Below are positions 16,750 to 26,060 of a DNA stretch of 64,000 bases, piece after piece. Source of the stretch: Tateyamaria omphalii (GTDB lineage: Bacteria > Pseudomonadota > Alphaproteobacteria > Rhodobacterales > Rhodobacteraceae); assembly GCF_019802125.1 (NCBI RefSeq), contig NZ_JAHVHT010000002.1, positions 372,001 to 436,000 of the forward strand, read 5' to 3'. Numbering within the stretch: position 1 is the stretch's first letter; every line of letters begins with the position of its first letter. Under the pieces are notes generated by a model that searched no databases, was not told the origin of the DNA, and was given only the letters and a program-made list of their open reading frames with translations. Made by a program: the position numbers and the translations under genes.

Positions 16750-17850
16750 TCATGGGACGACGACGATGTTACCGGTGTGGTTCTTGTTGATGAAGGCTTC
16801 TTGTCCCGCATGGAAGTCTTCCAAGGGGTAGGTTGCCGCAAGCATTGGCTTGAGTTCGCCCGCTTCGATGTATTTCACCAGGTTCCGGAATGTGTGTGGC
16901 GGGTTCACGGTGGAGCCATAGAACGTCAGGTCCATCAGGTAGAGTGTGCGCACATCGAGGGTGACCATGGGCCCCGCAATAGCCCCGGATGTCACGTAGC
17001 GCCCGCCGCGATCAAGCACATCGACAAGAGTGCCGAAGTAGTCCCCCGCAACGATGTCCGCGACGACCGTAACGCAGTCTTGGCCTATGGAGTCTTGCAG
17101 TGCAGCTTTGAGATTGTCGGGCGCGCGGGGCAAGATGGCATCGGGACCGCATTTGGCGACATCTGCGTGCTTCCCAGGTGAGGCGAGTGCAACAACTTTA
17201 GCGCCGCGCCGCTTGGCCAGTTGGATAAGCGCGCCACCGACGCCGCCCGAAGCCCCCGTGACAAGCACAACGTCTTCTGCACCAACACCTGCCTTATCAA
17301 GCATGCCTTCTGCGGTGGCGTAGGAACATGAGAAGGTTGCCAATTCCGCATCAGTCAAATCGCTTTGCACGGGCGCCACGTTGCGATGATCAATCACCGT
17401 ATATTCGGCATAGCCGCCATCTGCTTCGGATCCGAAGTAACCGCTGCTGTGCATGTTCAGCGGGTCGTCCCAGTCGCGCAGCCAATTGTCGGCGATGACC
17501 CGTCTTCCGATGAGGTTTTGATCAGCATCCGGTCCAGCCGCCACGACGATGCCGCATACATCCGCGCCCTGAATGCGGGGGAATTGGATGCCTCCACCAC
17601 CCCATGTATTGTCAGCTTTGCTGTCCAAAGTGTCATATGCGTCGCCCGTGGTCGCCTCGGTCACGGATTTGGAGTACCATCCAACCCGTGTGTTCACATC
17701 GGTGTTGTTCATACCTGTGGCCAACACCTTGATGAGAACTTGCGCTGGTCCTGGTGTCGGCACGGGCCAATTAGCCTCAAAATCGAGTGCGTCGAGGCCG
17801 CCGTGCCGTTTGAGCACGACAGCTCGCATGGTTTTTGGGATGTCGATCAT
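16750..17850 (-). CDS. MDR-superfamily alcohol dehydrogenase/quinone oxidoreductase
   Basis: A 366-residue medium-chain reductase. The N-terminal GroES-like domain has RIQGADVCGIVVAAGPD, and the Rossmann domain has VLVTGASGGVGGALIQLAKRRGAKVVA. Classical zinc-ligand cysteines of the structural lobe are not seen, which favours a zinc-independent NAD(P)H:quinone or enoyl reductase-like role. Its ATG overlaps the stop of the broken GcvT-type gene upstream in an ATGA pair, so it was once translationally coupled to that gene. Whether it is still expressed is unclear. Confidence 0.85.
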   Translation of the reverse strand: MIDIPKTMRAVVLKRHGGLDALDFEANWPVPTPGPAQVLIKVLATGMNNTDVNTRVGWYSKSVTEATTGDAYDTLDSKADNTWGGGGIQFPRIQGADVCGIVVAAGPDADQNLIGRRVIADNWLRDWDDPLNMHSSGYFGSEADGGYAEYTVIDHRNVAPVQSDLTDAELATFSCSYATAEGMLDKAGVGAEDVVLVTGASGGVGGALIQLAKRRGAKVVALASPGKHADVAKCGPDAILPRAPDNLKAALQDSIGQDCVTVVADIVAGDYFGTLVDVLDRGGRYVTSGAIAGPMVTLDVRTLYLMDLTFYGSTVNPPHTFRNLVKYIEAGELKPMLAATYPLEDFHAGQEAFINKNHTGNIVVVP

Positions 17851-18735
17851 TGGGTTGGTTCCACGATGGTGTCGGCCCGCGGCAGAAGGGTTTGCGGGTC
17901 GTATGCGGGTTCATGAAGTACGCGGGCGTTGCGGGGTTTTCCGCGGACGATGACTTGCAAAGCGGTGCCTCGTTCTGCCGCTTGGGGCTTGATGTAAGCA
18001 AATGCAAGGATTGTGCCGACCGTTGGGCCAAAGGCTGCTGATGCGGTTGAGCCGACGACCTTTCCGTCCAGCATTGCAGCTTCTCCTCCGTGGCCGTCGG
18101 CCACACTATCCGGCTCGATTTCAAGATAGGCGCAGATCCAGGCCCCGTCGGTATTGAGGGTTTTGTCACGCCCCAGATAGTTTTTGTCCGTGCGTGCAAA
18201 CCGCAGCATGTCGGCTTCAGCCAGTGCAACTTCGTTGTTCAATTCGCCTGCACCTTTGAATCCTTTCTCCATCCGCATGGCATTCATCGCAAAAGAGTCC
18301 TAGTTGACAATGCCATCTGCCTCTCTGGCTGCCCAGAGTGTTTGGCACACGTTTAAAAGCGCAGCATCGGGCATATGGAACTCCCATCCCAACTCGCTTG
18401 CGTAGGACAAGCGGCTTGCCCAGATTCCATGGCCAGCAACGACGTTTTTCCGAGCCGACAGCCACCGTAAGCTTGCGTTATCAAGGCTCTCCTCGGTGCA
18501 TGTGGCCAATACCTCGCGCGACCGTGGGCCTTTAAGCTATAGTGCCGACCATTCGGACGACAGGACCGTGACCTTGACATGCTCGCCCCTGCGCTGACGG
18601 TTCAGGTGGTCCAACAAGCACTGTTCAAAGAATGCTGCGCATACGAGGTAGAACCTGTCTGTCGCCATCCGCACGAATGTCGTTTGAGGCTCAATGCGAC
18701 CCGCACGGTTCAGCATGTGGGTCAGCGTGACTGAT
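17847..18735 (-). pseudogene. GcvT/dimethylglycine-dehydrogenase-type C-terminal fragment with two in-frame stops
   Basis: One minus-strand frame runs through the region with only two interruptions, TAG at 18537-18539 and TAG at 18300-18302. In order it reads VTLTHMLNRAGRIEPQTTF, VRMATDRFYLVCA, then stop, LKGPRSREVLATCTEE, RLSYASELGWEFHMPDAAL, then stop, and NAMRMEKGFKGAGELNNEV. These are the successive motifs of the tetrahydrofolate-binding GcvT-like domain of dimethylglycine/sarcosine dehydrogenases. The N-terminal FAD domain is absent; similarity ends near 18735, where an opposite-strand Rieske fragment begins. The last 146 codons remain open. Confidence 0.85.
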
Positions 18736-19091
18736 CCGTTGGAAGGTGTCGGTCGAGAATTGCTCGGAATGCTATCACTGCTCGCCAAACCATCCGACAT
18801 TCGCCAACGGCATGGTGAAGCCGGAAACCTATGACATCCAGCGCCAAGGCAAGTGTTTGCGCCATATGACTGAATGTCAGGCTAAGGAGCAGATGACCTA
18901 CGATGTTCGGTCCGGCTTTGCCCATCACGATGAGTATTCAAGCTGGTTTCTCTGGCCAATGTTTTCAGCGCAGTCTTGGCTCTCGTGGGTATCGCCCCGG
19001 TCCGCTGGTCGTTGATCCCAGGGGTGGCGTGAATTCCGAACATCCCGTCATGCACTTGCAGCGCCGGATGCGGGAGGCCATGGATGGCTGA
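18736..19091 (+). pseudogene. Rieske-type oxygenase alpha subunit remnant
   Basis: The first frame reads RWKVSVENCSECYHCSPNHP, TYDIQRQGKCLRHMTECQ and YSSWFLWPMFS, the mononuclear-iron region of Rieske monooxygenases of the choline/stachydrine/carnitine group. A different frame then gives QRSLGSRGYRPGPLVVDP and ending MREAMDG with TGA at 19089-19091, which is the extreme C-terminus of the same family. The N-terminal Rieske cluster is missing and an internal deletion with a frame change joins the two pieces near 18950. Substrate was probably a methylated quaternary amine. Confidence 0.75.
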
Positions 19092-19286
19092 CCACGCCAT
19101 GCATGCTGCGTGGAGCACCGACGAAGAACTCTTTCCGTATCAGGGCGGGTTCATCTACCTGCCGTCTGATTGCGACGCGGCACCTTCCGATTTCCTGCGC
19201 ATGTGCCAGACTGTGCCCCGTTGGGATCAGTGCAAACGCAGCTTTCGGATGCTCAAGAACTTTGTATCCAGTATGGCGCGCGATAG

Positions 19287-19505
19287 GGCCCTGTAGGCGA
19301 TGTGTTCAAGCGTGATCTGGATAGTGCGACCAATGCGGCAAGGCGCCTGCGTGCAGGGCAGGCGATCGTCACCGACGGGTATGCGGGAGGTGTGTCAACG
19401 CCTTTCGACGGCTATCAAAAACCCGTCTATGCTCGCGAAATGGGCCGCGAAACTCTATGAAATTGTGTTCAGACCAAAGACGTCGCGATTGAGCTGAAAG
19501 GACAA
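19287..19505 (+). pseudogene. Aldehyde dehydrogenase C-terminal remnant
   Basis: From 19287 the frame reads GPVGDVFKRDLDSATNAARR, then RAGQAIVTDGYAGG, PFDGYQKPVYAREMGRETL, stop TGA at 19458-19460, then NCVQTKDVAIEL. This follows the aldehyde dehydrogenase C-terminus (PFGGYKxSGxGRExGxEAL, YTQxKxVxIxL) except for the stop. The catalytic and NAD-binding parts are absent. The frame continues directly into the downstream CMD gene. Upstream, 19092-19286 holds open frames without recognisable similarity. Confidence 0.75.
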
Positions 19506-19508
19506 GGC

Positions 19509-19901
19509 ATGAGCGCATTTGACGAAGATCTGTTTCTCAAGGGACTGGAGCAGCGTAAGGCGACGCTTGGCGCTGCCTATGTTGAACAGAACCTTGGGTC
19601 GGCGGATGAGTTTACGCGCCCATTCCAAGAGGCGATGACAGCCTGGTGTTGGGGGTTCGGTTGGGGTGACGATGTAATCGACGCCAAGACGCGATCGATG
19701 ATGAACCTTTCCATGATTGGCGCTTTGGGCAAAATGCATGAATGGGAGATCCACTGCCGCGGTGCGATCAACAACGGTGTGTCGCAAAACGAGATCCGGG
19801 CGATTATCCACGTCATCGGAATTTATTGTGGAGTTCCTCAAGCGTTGGAGTGTTTTCGCGTGGCTCGAAAGGTGATTGAGGAATCCAATAACTCCGACTA
19901 G
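19509..19901 (+). CDS. Carboxymuconolactone decarboxylase (CMD) family protein
   Basis: A 130-residue protein with the CMD/AhpD-like helical domain; DEFTRPFQEAMTAWCWGFGW, LDxKTRSMMNL-like DAKTRSMMNLSMIGAL, and EIHCRGAINNGVSQNEIRAI are the PcaC-type motifs. The CxxC of AhpD is absent, so it is more like 4-carboxymuconolactone decarboxylase-related proteins of unknown substrate. The ATG follows AAAGGA. It appears intact although it is surrounded by gene remnants. Confidence 0.82.
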   Translation: MSAFDEDLFLKGLEQRKATLGAAYVEQNLGSADEFTRPFQEAMTAWCWGFGWGDDVIDAKTRSMMNLSMIGALGKMHEWEIHCRGAINNGVSQNEIRAIIHVIGIYCGVPQALECFRVARKVIEESNNSD

Positions 19902-20525
19902 CGAAGCACGTCGCGGTGAAAGAACGCGGCCAATGTATGCAGCGCAGCCTGCGACCACACGATGGGGCTGAGTGGTGGAACGGTCTAGGTGGCCCGCCTT
20001 CATCCGAGCCAGATGCGTCTGTCAACACTGCGCTGCATTTGCTCCGAAGGCAGCAGCGGGTTCCACATGTTCATTGGTTTCCGCATCGTTGTAGATATCG
20101 ACAGGACCGGGCTTCTTCCCCGGTTCTTCAGCCAAAAGCTGGCACGCCATCCGCAGATTTCTGATGCCAGTTCCATTTTCTACCAACCACTCAACCCGGC
20201 GAAACACACCCGGACTGTCGACAGTCCATCGATGCACCATTCCCGGATGTCTCTGGCGATTGAACTTGAATGTCTGCTTCCCCAATCGGGCGTTCAACTG
20301 ATGTGCTGTCCTATGTCCGCGATGAATGCCTGGTGCGGTAATGGATGCCGCCCGTTGCTGGATTGTTCCAGGCATTCGTCAACTGAACTGTTCCTGGTTG
20401 ACGGGGGTGTCGGGGTGTCTAAATCTGTGCGACATGTCTCAGCTTTTGCGGACTCTCTGGCGTTGCAGTGCATTTCTACTCCCGTTACGCATTGATCGAA
20501 TAATAAATGACGACAAGGACATACC
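19902..20525 (+). other. Gene-free stretch upstream of the Mrp operon
   Basis: About 620 bases with only short frames on both strands, none with recognisable family motifs or a good ribosome binding site. It probably combines further decayed coding sequence with the promoter of the Mrp antiporter operon. The ribosome binding site AAGGA for mrpA lies at its end. Confidence 0.5.
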
Positions 20526-23387
20526 ATGAGCCATGAGGGGATCCTCCTCTTTCTGATCGCAGTGCTGCCATTCGCCGGAGCGCTGTTGCCTGGTCTGATG
20601 ATAAGGGCGGGGCGTACAGCCTCCGCCGTCTCGACTGCGGTGCCGACCCTCATGGCGCTTGTCATGCTTTGCATTCTTGCACCTGCTGTCCTGCGTGGCG
20701 AGGTGGTTCAGGCTCAAATCGACTGGCTCCCGCAACTTGGGCTGTCTGCGTCTTTCTTCCTGGACGGTCTGGGGCTCTTGTTCGCGGGGATGATCCTGGG
20801 CGTCGGCCTGCTGATCACGCTTTATGCGCGTTTTTATCTGTCAGGTGATGATCCGGTTGGGCAGTTCTACACCTATCTGCTTTTGTTTCAGGGCGCGATG
20901 CTGGGTATCGTCATTTCAGACAACATCCTGCTTTTGTTGATTTTCTGGGAACTGACATCCCTATCCTCCTTCCTGCTCATCGGTTATTGGAAGCACCTGC
21001 CCGAGGGACGTCAGGGTGCGCGCATGGCTTTGGCCGTCACCGGTGCGGGCGGGCTTGCGATGATCGGGGGGATGCTGATCCTCGGCAACATCGTCGGCAG
21101 CTACAATCTTACGGATATCCTGCAGGCCGGCGATGCCATCCGGGCTTCGGAGTGGTATCTGCCAGCGCTCATCCTGATCCTTCTGGGGGCTTTCACAAAG
21201 TCGGCGCAGTTCCCTTTCCATTTCTGGTTGCCGCATGCGATGGCTGCGCCCACGCCAGTTTCCGCCTACCTGCACTCGGCCACCATGGTGAAGGCAGGCG
21301 TTTTTCTGATGGCGCGCATGTGGCCCGCGTTGGCGGGCACCGACGCATGGTTCTACATTGTCGCCACGATTGGCCTGATCACGATGGTTGTCGGGGCACT
21401 GATCGCGCTGTTCAAGGACGACCTGAAGGCGCTGTTGGCCTTTTCCACAGTCAGCCACCTCGGTCTTTTGACCATGCTTCTGGGGTTCGGCACTGAAGCC
21501 GCCGCAGTTGCTGCAGTCTTTCACATCATAAACCATCTGACCTTCAAGGCTGCGCTTTTCATGACTGCCGGGATCGTGGACCACGAAACGCATACCCGCG
21601 ATATCAAACGCCTTGGCGGGCTCAGGCACCTCATGCCGATCACCTTTCTGATCGGGACGGTTGCGGCCCTATCCATGGCCGGTATCCCGCTCTTCAACGG
21701 GTTCCTGTCGAAGGAGATGATGCTGGAGGAGGCCTCCCACACAGACTGGTACGGCAGCGCCTATGCCGTCCCTGTGCTTGCAACGATCGGGGCACTTCTG
21801 TCGGTGGCGTATTCGTTCCGCTTCGTTGGCCATGTGTTCCTTGGGCCCAAGCGCGACGACTATCCGCAGACGCCCCATGATCCGCCCTTTGGCATGTGGG
21901 CCGCGCCTGCTCTGCTGGTTGTTCTGGTCATTGCTATTGGTGTCGCGCCGTTTCTTGCTGAAGGGATCGTGACCGCGGCCGCAAGTGCCGTCACCGGTGC
22001 CGATCTACACCCGCATCTGAAAATCTGGCACGGGGTCACGCCGGCCCTGTGGATGTCGGTGGCCGCCATAGCGGGGGGTGCTCTTCTGCTAATGCTGCAT
22101 CGCCAGCTCGACCGCATCTGGATCGCAGCACCACGTCCAGAGGCCAAAGCAATCTTCGATCGCTTTGTTGCGGGCCTCGTCGTCGCCAGCCGCTGGATCA
22201 CCGAGGTCACTCACAACGGCGCTATCAGCCGCTACCTGGCGATCTTCACGGTGACCTCCGTCCTGCTTGGTTTCATAGCCTATTCGAGCAGCGGCCTTTC
22301 GGCGCCGACCCGCGATCTTCTGGGCGTGCCACTGGTCATCGCCGTGGGTTGGGTCATGCTGGTGGTGGCCACAGTGTCGATCGTTGTGATGCACCACCAC
22401 CGGTTCCGGGCTCTCACGCTGCTCGGTATCATCGGGCTCTCGATTTCGGCGGGCTTTGCCTATCTATCGGCTCCTGACCTGGCCCTGACGCAAATCTCTG
22501 TCGAGACGGTGACCATCATGCTGCTCCTGCTGGCGCTGCACTTCCTGCCCAAGGTCACGCCCAAGGAAAGCCCCATTGGCCTGCGCGTCCGCGACGGGAT
22601 CATCGCGCTCACCGCGGGCGGCGGGGTGAGCGCGCTGGCCTATGCCTTCCTGATGCGGGACATCGAGACCATCTCGGACTATCACATCGCGAACAGCTAC
22701 GAGGGCGGCGGCGGCACGAATGTGGTCAATGTGATCCTCGTCGATTTCCGCGGCTACGATACCTACGGCGAGATCATCGTGCTCGGCATTGCCGGGTTCG
22801 TGATCTACGCACTTATGCGCGCGCTGCTTGATGGACCGGCGGCGCAGCGGCTGAAGAACACCGACTATTCGCAGGATCGGTCCCGCGACCGACACCCGCT
22901 GATGATGGTGGTCGTGACCCGTATACTGATGCCGATCGCGCTGGTCGTTGGACTCTACATCTTCCTGCGGGGTCACAACCAGCCGGGTGGCGGTTTTGTG
23001 GCCGGCCTCGTCGTCGCAATTGCCCTTTTGATGCAGTACATGGCATCGGGTTTTGCCTGGACGCAGGAACGCAAAAAGATCGAATACCACACCATGATCG
23101 GCCTGGGTGTCGTAGTGGCCGGGGCAACTGGTGCAGGCGCCTGGCTGGCAGGACAACCATTCCTGACAAGTGCGTACACCTATGTTCATCTTCCGCCCAT
23201 CGAGGAGTTTGAGTTGGCCACGGCCATGCTTTTCGATCTCGGTGTGTTCCTGACCGTACTCGGTGCTGTCATGCTCATGCTCTATAGCCTGAGCCGCATT
23301 GCACGCTTCGCTGGTGAGACTGTGAACGTCGCTCCCATGGACTATGACCCCGGTGCGCAAGTCGCCGAAGAAGAAGCGGAACGCTAA
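20526..23387 (+). CDS. mrpA: Mrp-type Na+(K+)/H+ antiporter subunit A (fused A-B)
   Basis: A 953-residue membrane protein homologous to the NuoL family of complex I, with roughly twenty hydrophobic segments. Conserved stretches include FWELTSLSSFLLIGYW, KSAQFPFHFWLPHAMAAPTP and HLGLLTMLLGFGTEAA. The C-terminal ~250 residues (VILVDFRGYDTYGEI onwards, then RGHNQPGGGFVAGLV) correspond to MbhE-like and MrpB domains, so A and B are fused as in rhizobial PhaA. It drives proton-coupled export of sodium or potassium. First of six tightly packed genes; ATG follows AAGGA. Confidence 0.95.
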   Translation: MSHEGILLFLIAVLPFAGALLPGLMIRAGRTASAVSTAVPTLMALVMLCILAPAVLRGEVVQAQIDWLPQLGLSASFFLDGLGLLFAGMILGVGLLITLYARFYLSGDDPVGQFYTYLLLFQGAMLGIVISDNILLLLIFWELTSLSSFLLIGYWKHLPEGRQGARMALAVTGAGGLAMIGGMLILGNIVGSYNLTDILQAGDAIRASEWYLPALILILLGAFTKSAQFPFHFWLPHAMAAPTPVSAYLHSATMVKAGVFLMARMWPALAGTDAWFYIVATIGLITMVVGALIALFKDDLKALLAFSTVSHLGLLTMLLGFGTEAAAVAAVFHIINHLTFKAALFMTAGIVDHETHTRDIKRLGGLRHLMPITFLIGTVAALSMAGIPLFNGFLSKEMMLEEASHTDWYGSAYAVPVLATIGALLSVAYSFRFVGHVFLGPKRDDYPQTPHDPPFGMWAAPALLVVLVIAIGVAPFLAEGIVTAAASAVTGADLHPHLKIWHGVTPALWMSVAAIAGGALLLMLHRQLDRIWIAAPRPEAKAIFDRFVAGLVVASRWITEVTHNGAISRYLAIFTVTSVLLGFIAYSSSGLSAPTRDLLGVPLVIAVGWVMLVVATVSIVVMHHHRFRALTLLGIIGLSISAGFAYLSAPDLALTQISVETVTIMLLLLALHFLPKVTPKESPIGLRVRDGIIALTAGGGVSALAYAFLMRDIETISDYHIANSYEGGGGTNVVNVILVDFRGYDTYGEIIVLGIAGFVIYALMRALLDGPAAQRLKNTDYSQDRSRDRHPLMMVVVTRILMPIALVVGLYIFLRGHNQPGGGFVAGLVVAIALLMQYMASGFAWTQERKKIEYHTMIGLGVVVAGATGAGAWLAGQPFLTSAYTYVHLPPIEEFELATAMLFDLGVFLTVLGAVMLMLYSLSRIARFAGETVNVAPMDYDPGAQVAEEEAER

Positions 23388-23388
23388 G

Positions 23389-23751
23389 ATGGAGTTGATC
23401 GTCGCGACTACGGTGGGAGTTCTGACGGCTGGCGGGGTCTACCTGCTTTTACGTTTGCGCACCTTCCCCGTCATCCTTGGCTTGGCACTCCTGTCCTATG
23501 CTGTGAACGTATTTCTGTTTGCCAGCGGACGGCTGGCCATCGACCAGTCGCCGATCCTCTCCAAATACGGAGAGGCGACCTATACCGACCCGCTGCCGCA
23601 GGCCCTCGTGCTGACGGCGATCGTGATCTCCTTCGGGATGACGGCGGTTTTGGTGATGATCGGGCTCGGCGCCTACCTCGAAGCTGAAAGTGACCGTGTC
23701 GACATTGAGCCGGAGACGCCGGATGCAAATGATCAAGGGGAGCGCACATAA
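23389..23751 (+). CDS. mrpC: Mrp antiporter subunit C
   Basis: A 120-residue NuoK-like protein with three transmembrane helices (GVLTAGGVYLLLRLRTFPVI, LALLSYAVNVFLFASG, ALVLTAIVISFGMTAVLVMI). The PQALVLTAIVI motif is diagnostic of MrpC/MnhC. The start at 23389 lies one base after the mrpA stop and is preceded by a purine-rich stretch; the frame extends back into mrpA to 23344 but without support. Its stop overlaps the mrpD start by one base (TAATG). Confidence 0.94.
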   Translation: MELIVATTVGVLTAGGVYLLLRLRTFPVILGLALLSYAVNVFLFASGRLAIDQSPILSKYGEATYTDPLPQALVLTAIVISFGMTAVLVMIGLGAYLEAESDRVDIEPETPDANDQGERT

Positions 23752-25289
23752 TGCACTGGATTATCCTCCCCGTCGTGTTGCCCGCATTGCTGGCACCATT
23801 GATAGGATTTGTGATGCGGCACGACATCGTGCTGGCGCGCACAGCATCTGTTGCAGGAACGGTCACGTTTCTTGCAATTGCAGTAGGGCTCACGTCGATG
23901 GCGGCGGATGGCACGACCCACGTCTACCGTTTGGGCGATTGGCCCGCGCCATTCGGCATCGTTCTGGTCCTTGACCGACTCTCGGCGCTTATGCTGCTTC
24001 TGACGGCGACGCTTGCGGTCATCGTCTTGATCCATGCCATCGCCACGGGCTGGGATGCGCGCGGACGCCACTTTCACGCGCTCTTTCAGTTTCAATTGAT
24101 GGGCATATGCGGCGCCTTTCTTACAGGAGACATCTTCAACCTCTTTGTGTTCTTCGAGGTGCTCCTGATCGCCTCCTATGGACTGATGATCCACTCTGGC
24201 GGCAAGGAGCGGATGCGCGCAGGCCTGCAATACGTGATCATGAACCTCGCCGGATCGACGCTGTTTCTTTTCGCGCTCGGTACGCTCTATGCTTCGACGG
24301 GCACGCTCAACATCGCAGATCTGGCCGCCAGAATGCCCGAGATCCCGGTTGAGGAAGCCGCTCTGGTGAGTGTGGCGTCGATCTTGCTGATGATTGTCTT
24401 CGCGGTGAAAGCGGCGCTCTTTCCCGTACAGTTCTGGCTGCCTGCAACCTATTCCAACGCGCCCGCACCAGTGGCCGCGCTCTTTGCGATCATGACCAAG
24501 GTTGGTGCCTACGCTATCCTCCGCGTCCATACCACGGTGTTCGGGCCGGGCGCCCCAGGCACCGAGAGCCTTGCCGGCACGTGGCTTTTCCCCGCGGCCA
24601 TCGTGACCATCGCTGTAGGGGCGTTCGGTGTTCTCGGAGCGCGCCGCCTGATGCCGCTGATCGCTTTCTCGGTTGTGGGGTCGATGGGCACCATGCTTGT
24701 TGCGGTCGCCGCTTTCTCGACAACCGCAACGACTGCTGCACTCTACTACATGATCCATTCGACCTTGGCGGCGGCTTGTCTGTTCCTGATTGCTGATCTC
24801 GTCGTAACGCGGCGGTCGGCTGACACGCTGGAGGCCGAGCCAGCGACCGTGCAGAATGGTCTGTTCGCTGCCTTGTTCTTTGCTGCTGCCATCGCCATGG
24901 CTGGTATGCCGCCGCTCAGTGGGTTCTTAGGCAAGCTTCTCGTTCTTGATGCGCTGCAAGAGCCGGGTTTCATGGTCTGGGCCTGGTCTGCCATTTTGGT
25001 CGGATCATTTTTGACCATTGTCGGTTTCGCGCGCGCAGGAAGCATTCTTTTTTGGAAGTCCACTGCACTTGCAGTTCCTGAAGAGCAGACCGATGTCGAC
25101 GTGACTGCAGAGGCACCGCCACCAGCGACAACCGCTCAGGTCGCGCCGGTTGTTCTGACCCTTGCCGCTCTTGCCGTTCTGGCGATTTTCGCAGGCCCTG
25201 TTTCCGCTTACCTCGACAACGCATCCGCACAGCTCTTCGATCGCGAAGGCTATGTCGAGGCAGTTCTCGGCCCGGTAGAGGAGGACTGA
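23751..25289 (+). CDS. mrpD: Mrp antiporter subunit D
   Basis: A 512-residue NuoN/NuoM-like membrane protein with about fourteen helices. Key features are FNLFVFFEVLLIASYGL with the conserved glutamate, a lysine-bearing VKAALFPVQFWLPATYSNAP and GMPPLSGFLGKLLVLDAL. It forms the second proton/cation-translocating unit with MrpA. One-base overlap with mrpC and three-base gap to mrpE show translational coupling. Confidence 0.95.
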   Translation: MHWIILPVVLPALLAPLIGFVMRHDIVLARTASVAGTVTFLAIAVGLTSMAADGTTHVYRLGDWPAPFGIVLVLDRLSALMLLLTATLAVIVLIHAIATGWDARGRHFHALFQFQLMGICGAFLTGDIFNLFVFFEVLLIASYGLMIHSGGKERMRAGLQYVIMNLAGSTLFLFALGTLYASTGTLNIADLAARMPEIPVEEAALVSVASILLMIVFAVKAALFPVQFWLPATYSNAPAPVAALFAIMTKVGAYAILRVHTTVFGPGAPGTESLAGTWLFPAAIVTIAVGAFGVLGARRLMPLIAFSVVGSMGTMLVAVAAFSTTATTAALYYMIHSTLAAACLFLIADLVVTRRSADTLEAEPATVQNGLFAALFFAAAIAMAGMPPLSGFLGKLLVLDALQEPGFMVWAWSAILVGSFLTIVGFARAGSILFWKSTALAVPEEQTDVDVTAEAPPPATTAQVAPVVLTLAALAVLAIFAGPVSAYLDNASAQLFDREGYVEAVLGPVEED

Positions 25290-25292
25290 TCG

Positions 25293-25784
25293 ATGCTCAC
25301 CCGTCTGATCCCGCACCCGATCCTGAGCCTGACGCTGACCCTGGTCTGGTTCGGTCTGGTGAACACGTTCACGCTGGGCAATCTGATCCTGGGAACGGCA
25401 TTCGGCCTCGCCATCCCGATACTGACCGCGGCCTATTGGCCGGACCGCCCTGCAATTGCCCGGCCACTCAAGATTGCCGAATACATGCTGATCGTACTCT
25501 GGGATATCGTTGTCGCGAACGTGCAGGTTGCGATGATCATCCTGTTCAAGCGGGAACGGGAAATCCAGTCACACTGGATACCCGTTCCGTTGGAGCTCAC
25601 CTCTGCCGAGGCCATTACAGTTCTTGCAGGAACCATCACGATGACCCCGGGAACCGTGTCCGCCACGCTCGCCGCCGATTGCGGCTCGATCCTCGTGCAC
25701 TGCCTCCATGCCGATGACCCCGAGAGCGTCCTTCAAGACATCAAGACCCGCTACGAACGCCGTCTTCTGGAGATTTTTCCATGA
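25293..25784 (+). CDS. mrpE: Mrp antiporter subunit E
   Basis: A 163-residue protein with N-terminal hydrophobic segments (LTLTLVWFGLVNTFTLGN, YMLIVLWDIVVANVQVAMII) and a soluble C-terminal domain with TPGTVSA and LVHCLHADDPES, typical of MrpE/MnhE. It has no complex I counterpart and is needed for antiporter assembly. It overlaps mrpF by four bases (ATGA). Confidence 0.93.
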   Translation: MLTRLIPHPILSLTLTLVWFGLVNTFTLGNLILGTAFGLAIPILTAAYWPDRPAIARPLKIAEYMLIVLWDIVVANVQVAMIILFKREREIQSHWIPVPLELTSAEAITVLAGTITMTPGTVSATLAADCGSILVHCLHADDPESVLQDIKTRYERRLLEIFP

Positions 25785-26050
25785 TCGAATACGCTCTCAT
25801 CTTCGCAGCCGGCTGCTATGGGGCGGCGCTCCTCTTGGACCTATGGCGCATCGTTGTCGGCCCGGACGCGGCTGACCGTATCCTCGCGCTGGATACCATG
25901 GTGATCAACGTCATCGCCCTTTTGGTCCTGTACGGTATCTGGCGCGACACTGCGATTTATTTCGAGGCCGCGATGCTGATCGCAATGGTCGGTTTTGTTT
26001 CAACAGTCGCATACTGCCGCTTCGTACTGCGCGGCGACATCATAGAATGA
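25781..26050 (+). CDS. mrpF: Mrp antiporter subunit F
   Basis: An 89-residue protein with three membrane helices; LWRIVVGPDAADRILALDTM is the MrpF signature (RxxxGPxxxDRxxAxD), followed by NVIALLVLYGI and the acidic FEAAMLIAMVGFVSTVAYCRF. Coupled to mrpE by an ATGA overlap. Confidence 0.93.
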   Translation: MIEYALIFAAGCYGAALLLDLWRIVVGPDAADRILALDTMVINVIALLVLYGIWRDTAIYFEAAMLIAMVGFVSTVAYCRFVLRGDIIE

Positions 26051-26060
26051 GGGCGTGAGC

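Noticed and set aside
18300-18539. Pyrrolysine or programmed readthrough at the two TAG codons
   Set aside because: The gene type is not one known to use pyrrolysine, no tRNA-Pyl or PylS is visible, and the N-terminal half of the gene is also missing, so plain decay explains it.
19092-19286. Short plus-strand frame MADHAMHAAWSTDEELFPYQ and onward between Rieske and ALDH remnants
   Set aside because: Unbroken for 70 codons but without recognised motif; most likely more scrambled remnant sequence, so no separate gene is called.
20022-20375. A 117-codon minus-strand frame upstream of mrpA
   Set aside because: Looks partly protein-like but has no recognisable motif, and comparison by eye with transposases and betaine enzymes gave no match. 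Left as unassigned sequence.
22464-23360. A 298-codon minus-strand frame over mrpA
   Set aside because: Antisense of a certain membrane protein gene, with shadow-like composition.
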